In this document: piece by piece, positions 1 to 5,649 of the stretch | How positions within the stretch are numbered: the first letter of the stretch is position 1 | Layout of the letters: each line of letters starts with the position of its first letter | NCBI GenBank assembly: GCA_016209725.1 | Contig: JACQVO010000011.1 | Span: 1 to 6,414, forward strand | Source: Candidatus Methylomirabilota bacterium | GTDB lineage: Bacteria; Methylomirabilota; Methylomirabilia; Methylomirabilales; 2-02-FULL-66-22 | DNA: 6,414 nucleotides | Direction: 5' to 3' | The notes under the pieces: model-generated | The model's database searches: none | Seen by the model: the letters and a program-made list of their open reading frames with translations, nothing else | Told to the model about the DNA's origin: nothing | Position numbers and translations under genes: made by a program

Positions 1-237
1 ACTGACAACGAGGGCATTGCCTGATTTCTTGGCAATGAAGAACAGCGTCAAATATCGTCCGGCCTCGGTTTGCCCGTAGGCCACGTACAGGTCCTCGCCT
101 TTCAGATGACCGCGCGACATCCGCCGGAACCGTGTTCGACCTGCCAATGCCTCTTCAACTTCATCGGTCGAAAGGTGATGCTTCCAGGCAAGCTTCTCGA
201 TCACGTACTCCGACCAGAGGCATCGGCGAATATGCAT
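1..237 (-). CDS. BrnT-like toxin-family protein, 3' end cut by window edge
   Basis: Reading the minus strand from an ATG at 237 gives 79 residues with no stop, leaving the window at base 1, so the C-terminus is missing. The N-terminal WSEYVIEKL, followed by a KHHLSTDEVEEAL helix, GEDLYVAYGQTEAGRYL and then LFFIAKK, matches the layout I know from small BrnT-like proteins (BrnT/DUF4258-type RNase fold). In these the strand that follows usually reads ARDM. Characterised BrnT proteins are ribonuclease toxins neutralised by a BrnA antitoxin encoded just downstream. Here that partner would lie left of base 1 and cannot be seen. The start is supported by an in-frame stop (TGA) at 255-253, no other start between it and 237, and a GAAGG ribosome-binding site 8 bases upstream. 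It lies 44 bp downstream of ubiD on the same strand, so read-through transcription is possible. Family assignment is moderately sure; toxicity is inferred. Confidence 0.6.
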   Translation of the reverse strand, partial: MHIRRCLWSEYVIEKLAWKHHLSTDEVEEALAGRTRFRRMSRGHLKGEDLYVAYGQTEAGRYLTLFFIAKKSGNALVVS

Positions 238-281
238 AGCATCCGCCTTCGCTCAGGTCAACTTTTCCGGAAGGGGGCTTC

Positions 282-1727
282 CTACCCCAGACCGTACTCC
301 CCCCACCGCCGGTCCACCAGGCGCTTGGTGGCCTCGTCCATCACGATCTCGTCGGGCCAGGGGCGGGTGAAGCCCTCCTCGGGCCACTTCCGGGTGGCGT
401 CCACACCCATCTTGGACCCGTACTTGGGCAGGCGGCTGGCGTGATCCAGGGTCTCCACCGGGCCCAGGACGAATTCGATGTCCCGCTGGGGATCAATGTG
501 GTTGAGCGCCTTCCAGGCCACCTCGGAGTAGTGGCGGAGGTTGACGCCGCGGTCCATCACCACGATCACCTTGCTGACCATGGCCTGGCCCAGTCCCCAC
601 AGGGCGTGCATGACCTTGCGGGCATGGCCTGGGTACTGCTTGTCGATGCTGACCAGGACCAGGTTGTGGAAGATGCCCTCGAAGGGCATGTGGAAATCCA
701 CGATCTCGGGGAGCTGCTTCCGCATCACGGGCAGGAAGAGACGCTCGATGGCGGCCGCCATGTGGCAGTCTTCCATGGGCGGGCGGCCGACGACGGTGGT
801 GTGGTAGATGGGGTGGCGGCGACGGGTGAGGCAGGTGAGGTGAAAGACCGGGTAATCGTCGGCCAGGGAGTAGAAGCCGGTGTGGTCGCCGAAGGGACCC
901 TCGCGCCGGAGCTCCTCCGTGTCCACATAGCCCTCCAGGACGATCTCGGCGTTGGCCGGGACCTCGACGTCCACCGTCTCGCACTTGATCAGCTCCACCG
1001 GTTTCTTCCGGATGAAGCCGGCCACCAGCATCTCGTCAATCCCCTCGGGCAGCGGCAGCGTCCCCGCGAAGCAGACGGCGGGGTCGGCGCCGATGGCCAC
1101 GCCCACCTCGACCCGGCGGCCCCGCCGCTTGGCCTTCCGGTAGTGGGCCGCGCCTCCCTTCTGCACGTGCCAGTGCATGGCCGTCGTGCGCTCGTCGAAC
1201 ACCTGCATCCGGTAGGTCCCACAGTTGCGCACGCCCGTCTCGGGATCCTTGGTGAAGACCAGGGGAAAGGTGATGTAGCGCCCGGCATCCTGGGGCCAGC
1301 ACTGGATGATGGGGATGCCCGCCAGGGACGGGTTGTCCCGGACGATGACCTCCTTGCAGGGAGCATCCGTGACAAGCTTGGGGAAGGCGCTGGCCAGCTC
1401 CTGGAGCTTGGGCAGCATCCGGAGCTTGGCGAACAATCCTTCGGGGGCCTTGAGGTCCAGGATCTCCTGGAGATCCGCGGCCAAGTCGTCCAACGTCTTG
1501 ACCTCCAGCGCCAGATTCATGCGGGCCGGGCTGCCGAAGGCGTTGATCAGGAGGGGCATGCTGGAGCCCTTCACCTGTTCGAAGAGGAGGGCCGACCCTC
1601 CCCGCTTGCTCACCCGGTCCGTGATCTCGGCCACCTCCAGCACCGGGTCAACCGCGGCCGGGATGCGGCGGAGCTCGCCGGCCCGCTCCAGGGCGGCCAC
1701 GAACTCCTGCAGGTCACGATAGGCCAT
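282..1727 (-). CDS. ubiD: UbiD-family prenylated-FMN-dependent decarboxylase
   Basis: The 481-residue product is full length for UbiD (about 480-500). The family catalyses reversible non-oxidative decarboxylation of aromatic or alpha,beta-unsaturated acids in the cytoplasm using prenylated FMN made by UbiX, which is not in this window. Sequence hallmarks: N168-C-G-T-Y-R173 corresponds to the metal/phosphate-binding Asn and cofactor-binding Arg (N168, R173 in fungal Fdc1); E232 in PLPEGIDE is the likely metal ligand; E276 and D281 in EGPFGDH fall at the Fdc1 Glu277/Glu282 positions. VGRPPMED (314-320) and VMHALWGLGQ (372-381) are typical of the bacterial quinone-pathway branch (4-hydroxybenzoate or menaquinone-type decarboxylases). 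The substrate cannot be decided; the symbol is given at family level. I start at the ATG at 1727 because GAGGGGAAG lies 3 bases upstream (6 bases from GAGGGG) and MAYRDLQEF is the usual N-terminus. An in-frame ATG at 1859 adds 44 low-complexity Pro/Arg-rich residues and would overlap the candidate promoter. It is divergent from the dehydrogenase. Confidence 0.93.
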   Translation of the reverse strand: MAYRDLQEFVAALERAGELRRIPAAVDPVLEVAEITDRVSKRGGSALLFEQVKGSSMPLLINAFGSPARMNLALEVKTLDDLAADLQEILDLKAPEGLFAKLRMLPKLQELASAFPKLVTDAPCKEVIVRDNPSLAGIPIIQCWPQDAGRYITFPLVFTKDPETGVRNCGTYRMQVFDERTTAMHWHVQKGGAAHYRKAKRRGRRVEVGVAIGADPAVCFAGTLPLPEGIDEMLVAGFIRKKPVELIKCETVDVEVPANAEIVLEGYVDTEELRREGPFGDHTGFYSLADDYPVFHLTCLTRRRHPIYHTTVVGRPPMEDCHMAAAIERLFLPVMRKQLPEIVDFHMPFEGIFHNLVLVSIDKQYPGHARKVMHALWGLGQAMVSKVIVVMDRGVNLRHYSEVAWKALNHIDPQRDIEFVLGPVETLDHASRLPKYGSKMGVDATRKWPEEGFTRPWPDEIVMDEATKRLVDRRWGEYGLG

Positions 1728-1740
1728 CGTCTTCCCCTCG

Positions 1741-1838
1741 GCGACGCTCCGTCGCGGCGGCCAGGCACCCGCCGGACTCTTCCGGCTCGGCCCGGGTGGG
1801 TGTTCCGGGAGGATCGCCTCTCCGCCCCTACCGGGCGG
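1741..1838 (-). promoter_or_regulatory. ubiD leader with two short hairpins
   Basis: The presumed 5' leader of ubiD holds two perfect 6-bp stems. CCGCCC/GGGCGG at 1822-1827 and 1833-1838 (5-nt loop) would sit almost at the 5' end of the transcript. GCGACG/CGTCGC at 1741-1746 and 1750-1755 (3-nt loop) abuts the ribosome-binding site, which lies at 1740 to 1732. The second could affect ribosome access or mRNA stability. No known riboswitch consensus is recognised, and 6-bp GC stems arise readily by chance in such GC-rich DNA. Confidence 0.2.
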
Positions 1839-1847
1839 GGTCGCGGT

Positions 1848-1876
1848 ACTGTAGCACATCGATGCCGGGACGGGAA
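1848..1876 (-). promoter_or_regulatory. Candidate sigma70-type promoter for ubiD
   Basis: On the minus strand a -10-like TACAGT (1853 to 1848) is preceded by TGC, giving an extended -10 (TGCTACAGT). A weak -35-like TTCCCG (1876 to 1871) lies 17 bases upstream. Transcription would start near 1841, leaving a leader of about 115 bases before the ubiD ATG at 1727. The -10 match is fair and the -35 match poor, so this is a suggestion from sequence only. Confidence 0.3.
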
Positions 1877-2154
1877 GGTGGCCGCCACCCGCGTGTCCGC
1901 ATGCCAGTGTGTCGCCGACCCCTTGGGCTCGCTGAGAGATCGAAATGCGGCATGTTCATATCACCTGGAGTCCCGGGCCAGAAGATCGCGTCACGGTCGG
2001 GAGGCCCGGGTAGCGGCCGCGTGGCCAGACCGAAGGTTTCCCGCTACGCCGATCCTCGCACCACCGCGAGGTGGCGGGCTCGCGTTCACCGTTTCACACC
2101 CTCCCACTTACCACCCCTTATGTCTGCCCGATCCTCCCCGCGACTGCCGTCACA

Positions 2155-2182
2155 GATTTCGCTCGAAATCCATTGAATTCAA
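2155..2182. promoter_or_regulatory. Two adjacent palindromes, candidate operator
   Basis: GATTTCG-CT-CGAAATC at 2155-2170 is a 16-bp palindrome with 7-bp perfect arms. Two bases later TTGAATTCAA at 2173-2182 is a perfect 10-bp palindrome. Both are A/T-richer than their surroundings and lie about 105-130 bp before the dehydrogenase start, the second overlapping the candidate -35 element. Such dyads are typical binding sites of dimeric regulators (GntR, TetR, LacI or MarR type). No regulator gene is in the window, so the protein that binds is unknown. Confidence 0.4.
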
Positions 2183-2201
2183 TTCAGGCGTGTGGTAAAC
2201 G
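2173..2201 (+). promoter_or_regulatory. Candidate promoter for the dehydrogenase operon
   Basis: TTGAAT (2173-2178, four of six -35 consensus bases) is followed after 17 bases by TAAACG (2196-2201, three of six -10 consensus bases). A TGG just before the latter gives the TGn of an extended -10. A start near 2208 would give a leader of about 80 bases. The match is moderate; position ahead of the plus-strand genes and overlap with a palindrome make it plausible. Confidence 0.33.
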
Positions 2202-2286
2202 GCAGCGAGGCTTTATTGTTCTATGAGTCGAGCAGTTCGGCCAACTCTGCCTGCTGGTATTGGGCTTCTTTCTGGAGGAACCGTTT

Positions 2287-3324
2287 ATGGGTGGAATCAT
2301 GCGTGGCGTCCTGTTGCGTGGGCCGCAGCGGATGAGTCTGGAGGAGTTGCCCCGACCCGTTCCCCGATCCGACCAGGTTCTGGTCCGGGTGCGCTACAGC
2401 GCCTGCTGCGCCACGGACTTCGACCTGATTGACGGCACGATGCCGGATCAGGCAAAATATCCCATTATCCTCGGCCACGAGTGGAGTGGCCAAGTGGTCG
2501 AGGCCCCGCCGGAGCATGCAGCCCTGGTGGGCAAGAATATCGTGGCGGATAATCTGGTCACCTGCGGGATTTGCCCCGCCTGCGTGGGCGGGCGGCCGAA
2601 CCTGTGCCGGAGGATGGACGAGCTGGGCTTCAGCCTGAACGGGTCGCACGCCGAGTACCTCGTGACGCTGGCGCGCAGCGTCCGGGTGCTGCCGTCCGGC
2701 CTCTCGCCCAAGGCCGCGGCCCTGGCGGAGCCGGTGGGCGTCGCCCTGTACGGGACGAGGCGGGCGCGCGTAGGGCTGGGGGATCGGGTGGTGGTCCTGG
2801 GAGCGGGGCCCATCGGCCTCTTCACCATGCAGGTCTGCCGCGCGGCGGGAGCAGCCGAGGTCTGGCAGGCGGACCTCCGGCCTGAGCGGCTGGAGTTGGC
2901 GCAACGGCTTGGGGCCACGGGCCTTCTGGATCTGTCCAAGGGGTCCCTGGCGGAGGCGCTGGCGGAAGCGAAGATCGAGCCCGACGTGATCATGGAGTGT
3001 TCGGGGAATCCCAAGGCGTTCGCCCAGGCGATCAAGATGGTGCGGCCGGGCGGCCGGGTGGGCGTCCTGGGATACTACGGGGACGAGCTGGCCGAGATCC
3101 GGCCCAGCGACATCATGATGCGGGATCTGGAGGTGCTGGGCTCGGTCTGCCCGACGGGCGCCTGGGATGCGGCGCTGGCCTTGATCGCCGACGGGCGCGT
3201 CAATGCCGAGGTCCTGATCACCCATACCTTCCCGCTGGAGCGCTTTGCCGAGGCGTACGAGATCGCCCGCCACGGGACGGGGGGCGCCGTCAAGGTGATG
3301 CTGGAGATCGGGGGAACAGACTAA
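2287..3324 (+). CDS. Zinc-dependent medium-chain dehydrogenase (alcohol/polyol/threonine dehydrogenase type)
   Basis: This 345-residue cytoplasmic enzyme belongs to the zinc-containing MDR family (sorbitol, L-threonine and similar dehydrogenases, usually 340-350 residues), which oxidise a secondary or primary alcohol with NAD(P)+. Catalytic zinc ligands appear as C41 (CATD), H64-E65 (GHE) and E148 (AEPVG). The structural zinc site is C93, C96, C99 and C107. The Rossmann motif is G172-A-G-P-I-G177, and D196 at the end of the second strand points to NAD rather than NADP. The usual CGTDxH motif is altered to CATDFD, so the proton-relay His is absent and the substrate cannot be predicted. The ATG at 2287 is chosen because GGAGGAA (2274-2280) ends 6 bases before it; an in-frame ATG at 2260 lies upstream of that site, and one at 2299 is possible. 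It is probably the first gene of the plus-strand series, preceded by candidate promoter and operator sites. Confidence 0.92.
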   Translation: MGGIMRGVLLRGPQRMSLEELPRPVPRSDQVLVRVRYSACCATDFDLIDGTMPDQAKYPIILGHEWSGQVVEAPPEHAALVGKNIVADNLVTCGICPACVGGRPNLCRRMDELGFSLNGSHAEYLVTLARSVRVLPSGLSPKAAALAEPVGVALYGTRRARVGLGDRVVVLGAGPIGLFTMQVCRAAGAAEVWQADLRPERLELAQRLGATGLLDLSKGSLAEALAEAKIEPDVIMECSGNPKAFAQAIKMVRPGGRVGVLGYYGDELAEIRPSDIMMRDLEVLGSVCPTGAWDAALALIADGRVNAEVLITHTFPLERFAEAYEIARHGTGGAVKVMLEIGGTD

Positions 3325-3325
3325 T

Positions 3326-3430
3326 CCGCAGATTACGCAGATTCACCCCCACCCGTGCCCTCCCCCCGGGTACCCCCTGGGTGCGGGGGAGGGAGTGGGA
3401 GGGGGGTCTGCGTAATCTGCGAAATCTGCG
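3326..3430. repeat. Composite inverted repeat (REP/MITE-like) with 9-bp tandem units
   Basis: Immediately after the dehydrogenase stop, two 9-bp units (CCGCAGATT, ACGCAGATT; 3326-3343) are answered on the far side by three inverted units (3405-3430, consensus AATCTGCGN, the first imperfect). The 15-bp arms 3327-3341 and 3407-3421 are perfect inverted copies. Inside, CCCTCCCCC (3358-3366) pairs with GGGGGAGGG (3385-3393), and the flanking C-rich and G-rich runs pair imperfectly, so the whole element can fold into one long hairpin with a loop near 3367-3384. CGCAGATTA-type units and pyrimidine-rich inverted repeats are known as dispersed intergenic repeats in many bacterial genomes; that this is a dispersed family here is inference. 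It may attenuate or terminate transcription between dehydrogenase and cyclase, although no T-run follows the stem. No gene lies within it. Confidence 0.85.
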
Positions 3431-3472
3431 GTTCCCGTTGGGTCACTGGGGTTCTTCTTCGGCGGAGGACGG

Positions 3473-4141
3473 ATGGTGAAGAGGCAGCGGGCACGGGTGA
3501 TTGACCTGACGCGGAAGATCACGCACGAGATGCTGAACTTCCCGGGAGAGCCGCGGCCGGGGTTCATCCACTTCGGGGATCTCGCCGACATCGGCTTCCG
3601 GTGCAACCAGATCCTGATGCCGACCCACTTCGGCACGCACACCGACGCCTACAGTCATTTCCTGTCCCGGGGGCTACCGATTGATCGCATGGCGCTGACA
3701 CGGTATGTCGGTCCGGCCGTGCTCCTGGATGTGCGCAAGCGACCCGATCCAGGGCGGGTGACGCGACGGGATCTGGAAGCCGCCTGGCCGTCCGGGGGCA
3801 CGGCGCCGAGGATCCTGCTCAATACCGGCTGGGGCGAACGGGTGAAGGGTCGAGCGTACTTCAAGAATTTTCCCGGCATCGAGGTGGAGGCGGCCCGCTG
3901 GTTGATCAAGAAGAAGATCATCATGCTAGGCATGGACCTGCCGTCAGTCCATCCCAAGGACTACAAGGCCGTTCACGAGCTGCTGTTCCGTGGAGGGGTG
4001 GCGGTGACCGAGGGGCTGGTCAACCTATCGCGCCTCCCACGAGGCCAGGTCTTCTTCGTCGGCCTTCCCCTGGCCCTGGCGGGACTGGATGGGTCGCCGA
4101 TCCGGGCTGTGGCGATTATGGGGGATGCGGACCAACTTTAG
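3473..4141 (+). CDS. Cyclase-family (kynurenine formamidase-like) metal-dependent hydrolase
   Basis: This 222-residue protein matches the cyclase family PF04199, whose best-known member KynB hydrolyses N-formylkynurenine to kynurenine and formate; others hydrolyse amides, lactones or isatin. The signature H52-F-G-T-H56-T-D58-A-Y-S-H62 supplies the metal ligands. H168 (AVHELL) and E180 (VTEGLVNL) keep the 12-residue spacing I recall for the other metal-binding/catalytic residues of KynB. M154-D-L-P-S-V-H-P corresponds to the usual GxDxxSxDP segment, but has His where Asp is common. No signal peptide is seen, so it is probably cytoplasmic. No tryptophan-catabolism genes (kynA, kynU) are nearby, so true kynurenine formamidase activity is not supported. 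GGAGG at 3464-3468 lies only 4 bases before the ATG at 3473; a GTG at 3476 would have 7-base spacing and is an alternative start. It lies downstream of the dehydrogenase, separated by the inverted repeat. Confidence 0.88.
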   Translation: MVKRQRARVIDLTRKITHEMLNFPGEPRPGFIHFGDLADIGFRCNQILMPTHFGTHTDAYSHFLSRGLPIDRMALTRYVGPAVLLDVRKRPDPGRVTRRDLEAAWPSGGTAPRILLNTGWGERVKGRAYFKNFPGIEVEAARWLIKKKIIMLGMDLPSVHPKDYKAVHELLFRGGVAVTEGLVNLSRLPRGQVFFVGLPLALAGLDGSPIRAVAIMGDADQL

Positions 4142-4174
4142 CGTCGTGGGAATGGGGAAGTCACGGCACGGGTT

Positions 4175-4432
4175 GTGATCCGGGCACTTTGCAAGGCGTT
4201 CGGCGACACCGAAGCCGTAACAGGCTTTTCGTTGGACCTCGCCGACGGTGAGTTCGTTTCGCTGCTGGGCCCCTCAGGCTGCGGCAAGACGACGACCCTC
4301 CGGATGATCGCGGGCCTGGAAAGACCGACGGCGGGGGAGATCCTCATTGGCGACCAGGTCGTGTCGGCCCCGGGACAGGGGATCCTGGTACCGCCAGAGG
4401 CCCGCCGCCTGGGGATGGTGTTCCAATCCTGA
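4175..4432 (+). pseudogene. Truncated ABC transporter ATPase (N-terminal fragment only)
   Basis: From a GTG at 4175, 85 residues give a clear N-terminal part of an FbpC/PotA-type importer ATPase: FGDTEAVTGFSLDL, Walker A G32-PSGCGK-TT40 with TLRMIAGLE, and the Q-loop MVFQ84. A TGA stop (4430-4432) follows one residue later. The signature LSGGQ, Walker B and H-loop are absent, and none of the other two frames of 4433-4522 continues with the expected aromatic segment (YALWPH-like). It is therefore a deletion remnant rather than a simple frameshift. It cannot hydrolyse ATP on its own. The reading frame is open back to the cyclase stop codon at 4139-4141; GGGGAAG at 4154-4160 is a weak, distant ribosome-binding site. 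It is clearly different in sequence from the intact ATPase at 5650, so it is not a recent duplicate. An assembly join is an alternative explanation. Confidence 0.85.
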
Positions 4433-4522
4433 CCGATGGGGCCTTGAACTCAGTCCGGGCATTCAGATCGGTGTGGAAGGTGAGGGTGGCATCCAAGCTG
4501 AAAGGATAAGGGAGGGAGAACC

Positions 4523-5542
4523 ATGCGATTGAACCATTGGCTTTCCTTGTGTGTGATGGCCGTATTGGCACTGGCGGCGCTCGGCGATCCGGGGATCGCC
4601 CTGGCGGCGGCACCAGACCACGAAGGGAGACTGGTCCTATACACATCGCATCCCCCGGACATGGTGGATGCCTATGCCAAGAGGTTCGGGGAGACGTACG
4701 GCATCCAGGTTACCACGGTCAAAGCTGGGACCGGGGAGTTGTTGCAGCGAGTGCGGGCCGAGCGTGAGCGGCCCCAGGGGGATATTCTCTGGGGCGGGTT
4801 CGCGGATACGGCCATGTCGGCTCCCGAACTCTTCCAGCCCTATCGCTCCAAAGAGTTGGCGTACATCCAGCCGGGCATGCGTGACCCCAACGGGTTCAAC
4901 AGCCCATTCGTGGGCGGGACCATGGTGATTGTGTACAACAAGAAGCTGGTCTCCGCCGCTGACGCGCCGAAATCGTGGGCGGACCTGAAGCATCCAAAGT
5001 GGGCCAAGAAGGTCATTCACGCCGACCCCGCCAAGTCGAGCTCGGCCTACACCGCCATGCTGACTTGGCTGATCATCTACGGCAAGAACGATGAGGGCTG
5101 GCGCTTTGTTGAGGAACTGGCCCGCAACCAGGTGGTGGTACAGAAGTCCAGTCTCGTGTTCACCCAGGTGGGAAACGGGGAGTTTCCCCTCGGCGTGACC
5201 TATGAGGAAGGGGCCTTCCGGTACGTCCTCGCCGGCAGCCTCGGCATGATCTATCCGACGGATGGCACGCCGAACCTTCCCGACGGTAATGTGATCATCA
5301 AGAACGGCCCAAACCCGAAGGCGGCCAGGTTGTTCATGGACCATCTCCTCTCCCAGGAGGCCCAGGAGCGCCTCGTCCGAGACTTCCCGGGACGCCGCCC
5401 AACCCGCCAGGGGGTGAAGTTGCATCCGGAGATGCTTCCGCCCGAGAAGTTCAAGGTCATTGATTATGACCTGGTGTGGGCCTCCAATACCCGCAATGAG
5501 AACCTGGCCCGATGGAAGGAGATCCTGATCAAAACCCAGTGA
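4523..5542 (+). CDS. ABC transporter extracellular solute-binding protein (COG1840/FbpA-like)
   Basis: This 339-residue secreted protein has an N-terminal Sec signal: MRLNH, a hydrophobic core at residues 6-20, and a likely cleavage after A26-L-A28, with no lipobox Cys. The mature part begins with GRLVLYTSHPPDMVDAY and later shows GDILWGG, PKSWADLKHPKW, VGNGEFPLGVTYEEGAFRY and MIYPTDGT. These are typical of the COG1840 cluster of type-II binding proteins, which deliver ferric iron, 2-aminoethylphosphonate, thiamine or related anions to an inner-membrane ABC importer. The adjacent Tyr pair that coordinates iron in FbpA-type proteins is not found anywhere in the sequence, so an iron role is doubtful and the ligand is unknown. 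GGAGG at 4511-4515 lies 7 bases before the ATG and fixes the start. It is followed after 107 bp by the intact ATPase gene, its presumed partner; a permease gene is missing between them. Confidence 0.9.
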   Translation: MRLNHWLSLCVMAVLALAALGDPGIALAAAPDHEGRLVLYTSHPPDMVDAYAKRFGETYGIQVTTVKAGTGELLQRVRAERERPQGDILWGGFADTAMSAPELFQPYRSKELAYIQPGMRDPNGFNSPFVGGTMVIVYNKKLVSAADAPKSWADLKHPKWAKKVIHADPAKSSSAYTAMLTWLIIYGKNDEGWRFVEELARNQVVVQKSSLVFTQVGNGEFPLGVTYEEGAFRYVLAGSLGMIYPTDGTPNLPDGNVIIKNGPNPKAARLFMDHLLSQEAQERLVRDFPGRRPTRQGVKLHPEMLPPEKFKVIDYDLVWASNTRNENLARWKEILIKTQ

Positions 5543-5549
5543 ACATTCG

Positions 5550-5617
5550 CCGACATTCCAGGCCGGGTTTGTCGGACGGGGGCAGCCGCCAGAGCCCTTC
5601 CGGCCGGTGTTCCGGCC
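5550..5617 (+). other. Small hairpins between binding-protein and ATPase genes
   Basis: The 107-bp gap contains a perfect hairpin GGCCGG-TGTT-CCGGCC (5602-5607 with 5612-5617) and a looser inverted pair CCGACA/TGTCGG (5550-5555 with 5570-5575). There is no T-run, so neither is a classical intrinsic terminator. Hairpins after the binding-protein gene are known in ABC importer operons, where they stabilise the upstream mRNA and keep binding protein in excess; that role here is inference. Confidence 0.3.
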
Positions 5618-5649
5618 TCTCCTCCCCAGAAAGGAGCGTGGCCTGATCC

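Larger units (their letters stand above)
1728..2286. other. 559-bp divergent intergenic region
   Basis: This stretch separates ubiD (minus) from the dehydrogenase (plus). Open frames cross it on both strands, but none has a good ribosome-binding site plus a protein-like sequence, so I call no gene. It contains the candidate ubiD promoter and leader hairpins at the left end. At 2054-2074 there are two mutually exclusive small hairpins: CCTCGC/GCGAGG, and CCACC/GGTGG around a GCGA loop. A C/T-rich stretch covers 2088-2130. From about 2150 the DNA is clearly more A/T-rich and holds paired palindromes and a candidate promoter for the dehydrogenase. Between 2221 and 2289 the minus strand reads as a short hydrophilic peptide ending KEAQYQQAELAELLDS and a TAG stop at 2225 to 2223. 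This resembles the C-terminus of a protein and might be the tail of a decayed gene, but it overlaps the dehydrogenase ribosome-binding site and is not supported further. Confidence 0.5.

Noticed and set aside
233..261. TTGACC-N17-TATGCA on the minus strand as a promoter for the BrnT-like gene
   Set aside because: The -10-like element overlaps the ATG at 237, so transcription would start inside the gene, and no later start would preserve the N-terminal family motif.
265..281. GGAAG-CCCC-CTTCC hairpin after the ubiD stop as an intrinsic terminator
   Set aside because: The stem is only 5 bp and is followed on the minus strand by GGAAAAG, not a T-run; too weak to call.
1728..1859. N-terminal extension of UbiD from the ATG at 1859
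   Set aside because: The extra 44 residues are Pro/Arg/Gly-rich and unlike UbiD N-termini, while a strong ribosome-binding site precedes the ATG at 1727 and the extension overlaps a promoter-like sequence.
441..2198. A 585-residue open frame on the plus strand across ubiD and the divergent region
   Set aside because: It is antisense to the clear ubiD coding sequence, rich in His/Asp/Gly/Leu as expected from the complement of GC-rich codons, shows no domain, and has no ribosome-binding site.
2221..3273. A 350-residue open frame on the minus strand
   Set aside because: It is antisense to the dehydrogenase and its His/Arg/Gln/Pro-rich sequence is that of a shadow frame. Only its last ~20 residues look protein-like and are reported separately as a weak finding.
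4444..4472. TTGAAC at 4444-4449 as the -35 of a promoter for the binding-protein gene
   Set aside because: No acceptable -10 hexamer is found at 15-18 bases; the sequence there is GATCGGT-like.
4637..5425. A 262-residue open frame on the minus strand
   Set aside because: It is antisense to the solute-binding protein gene, which has a signal peptide, family motifs and a ribosome-binding site. The antisense frame has none of these.
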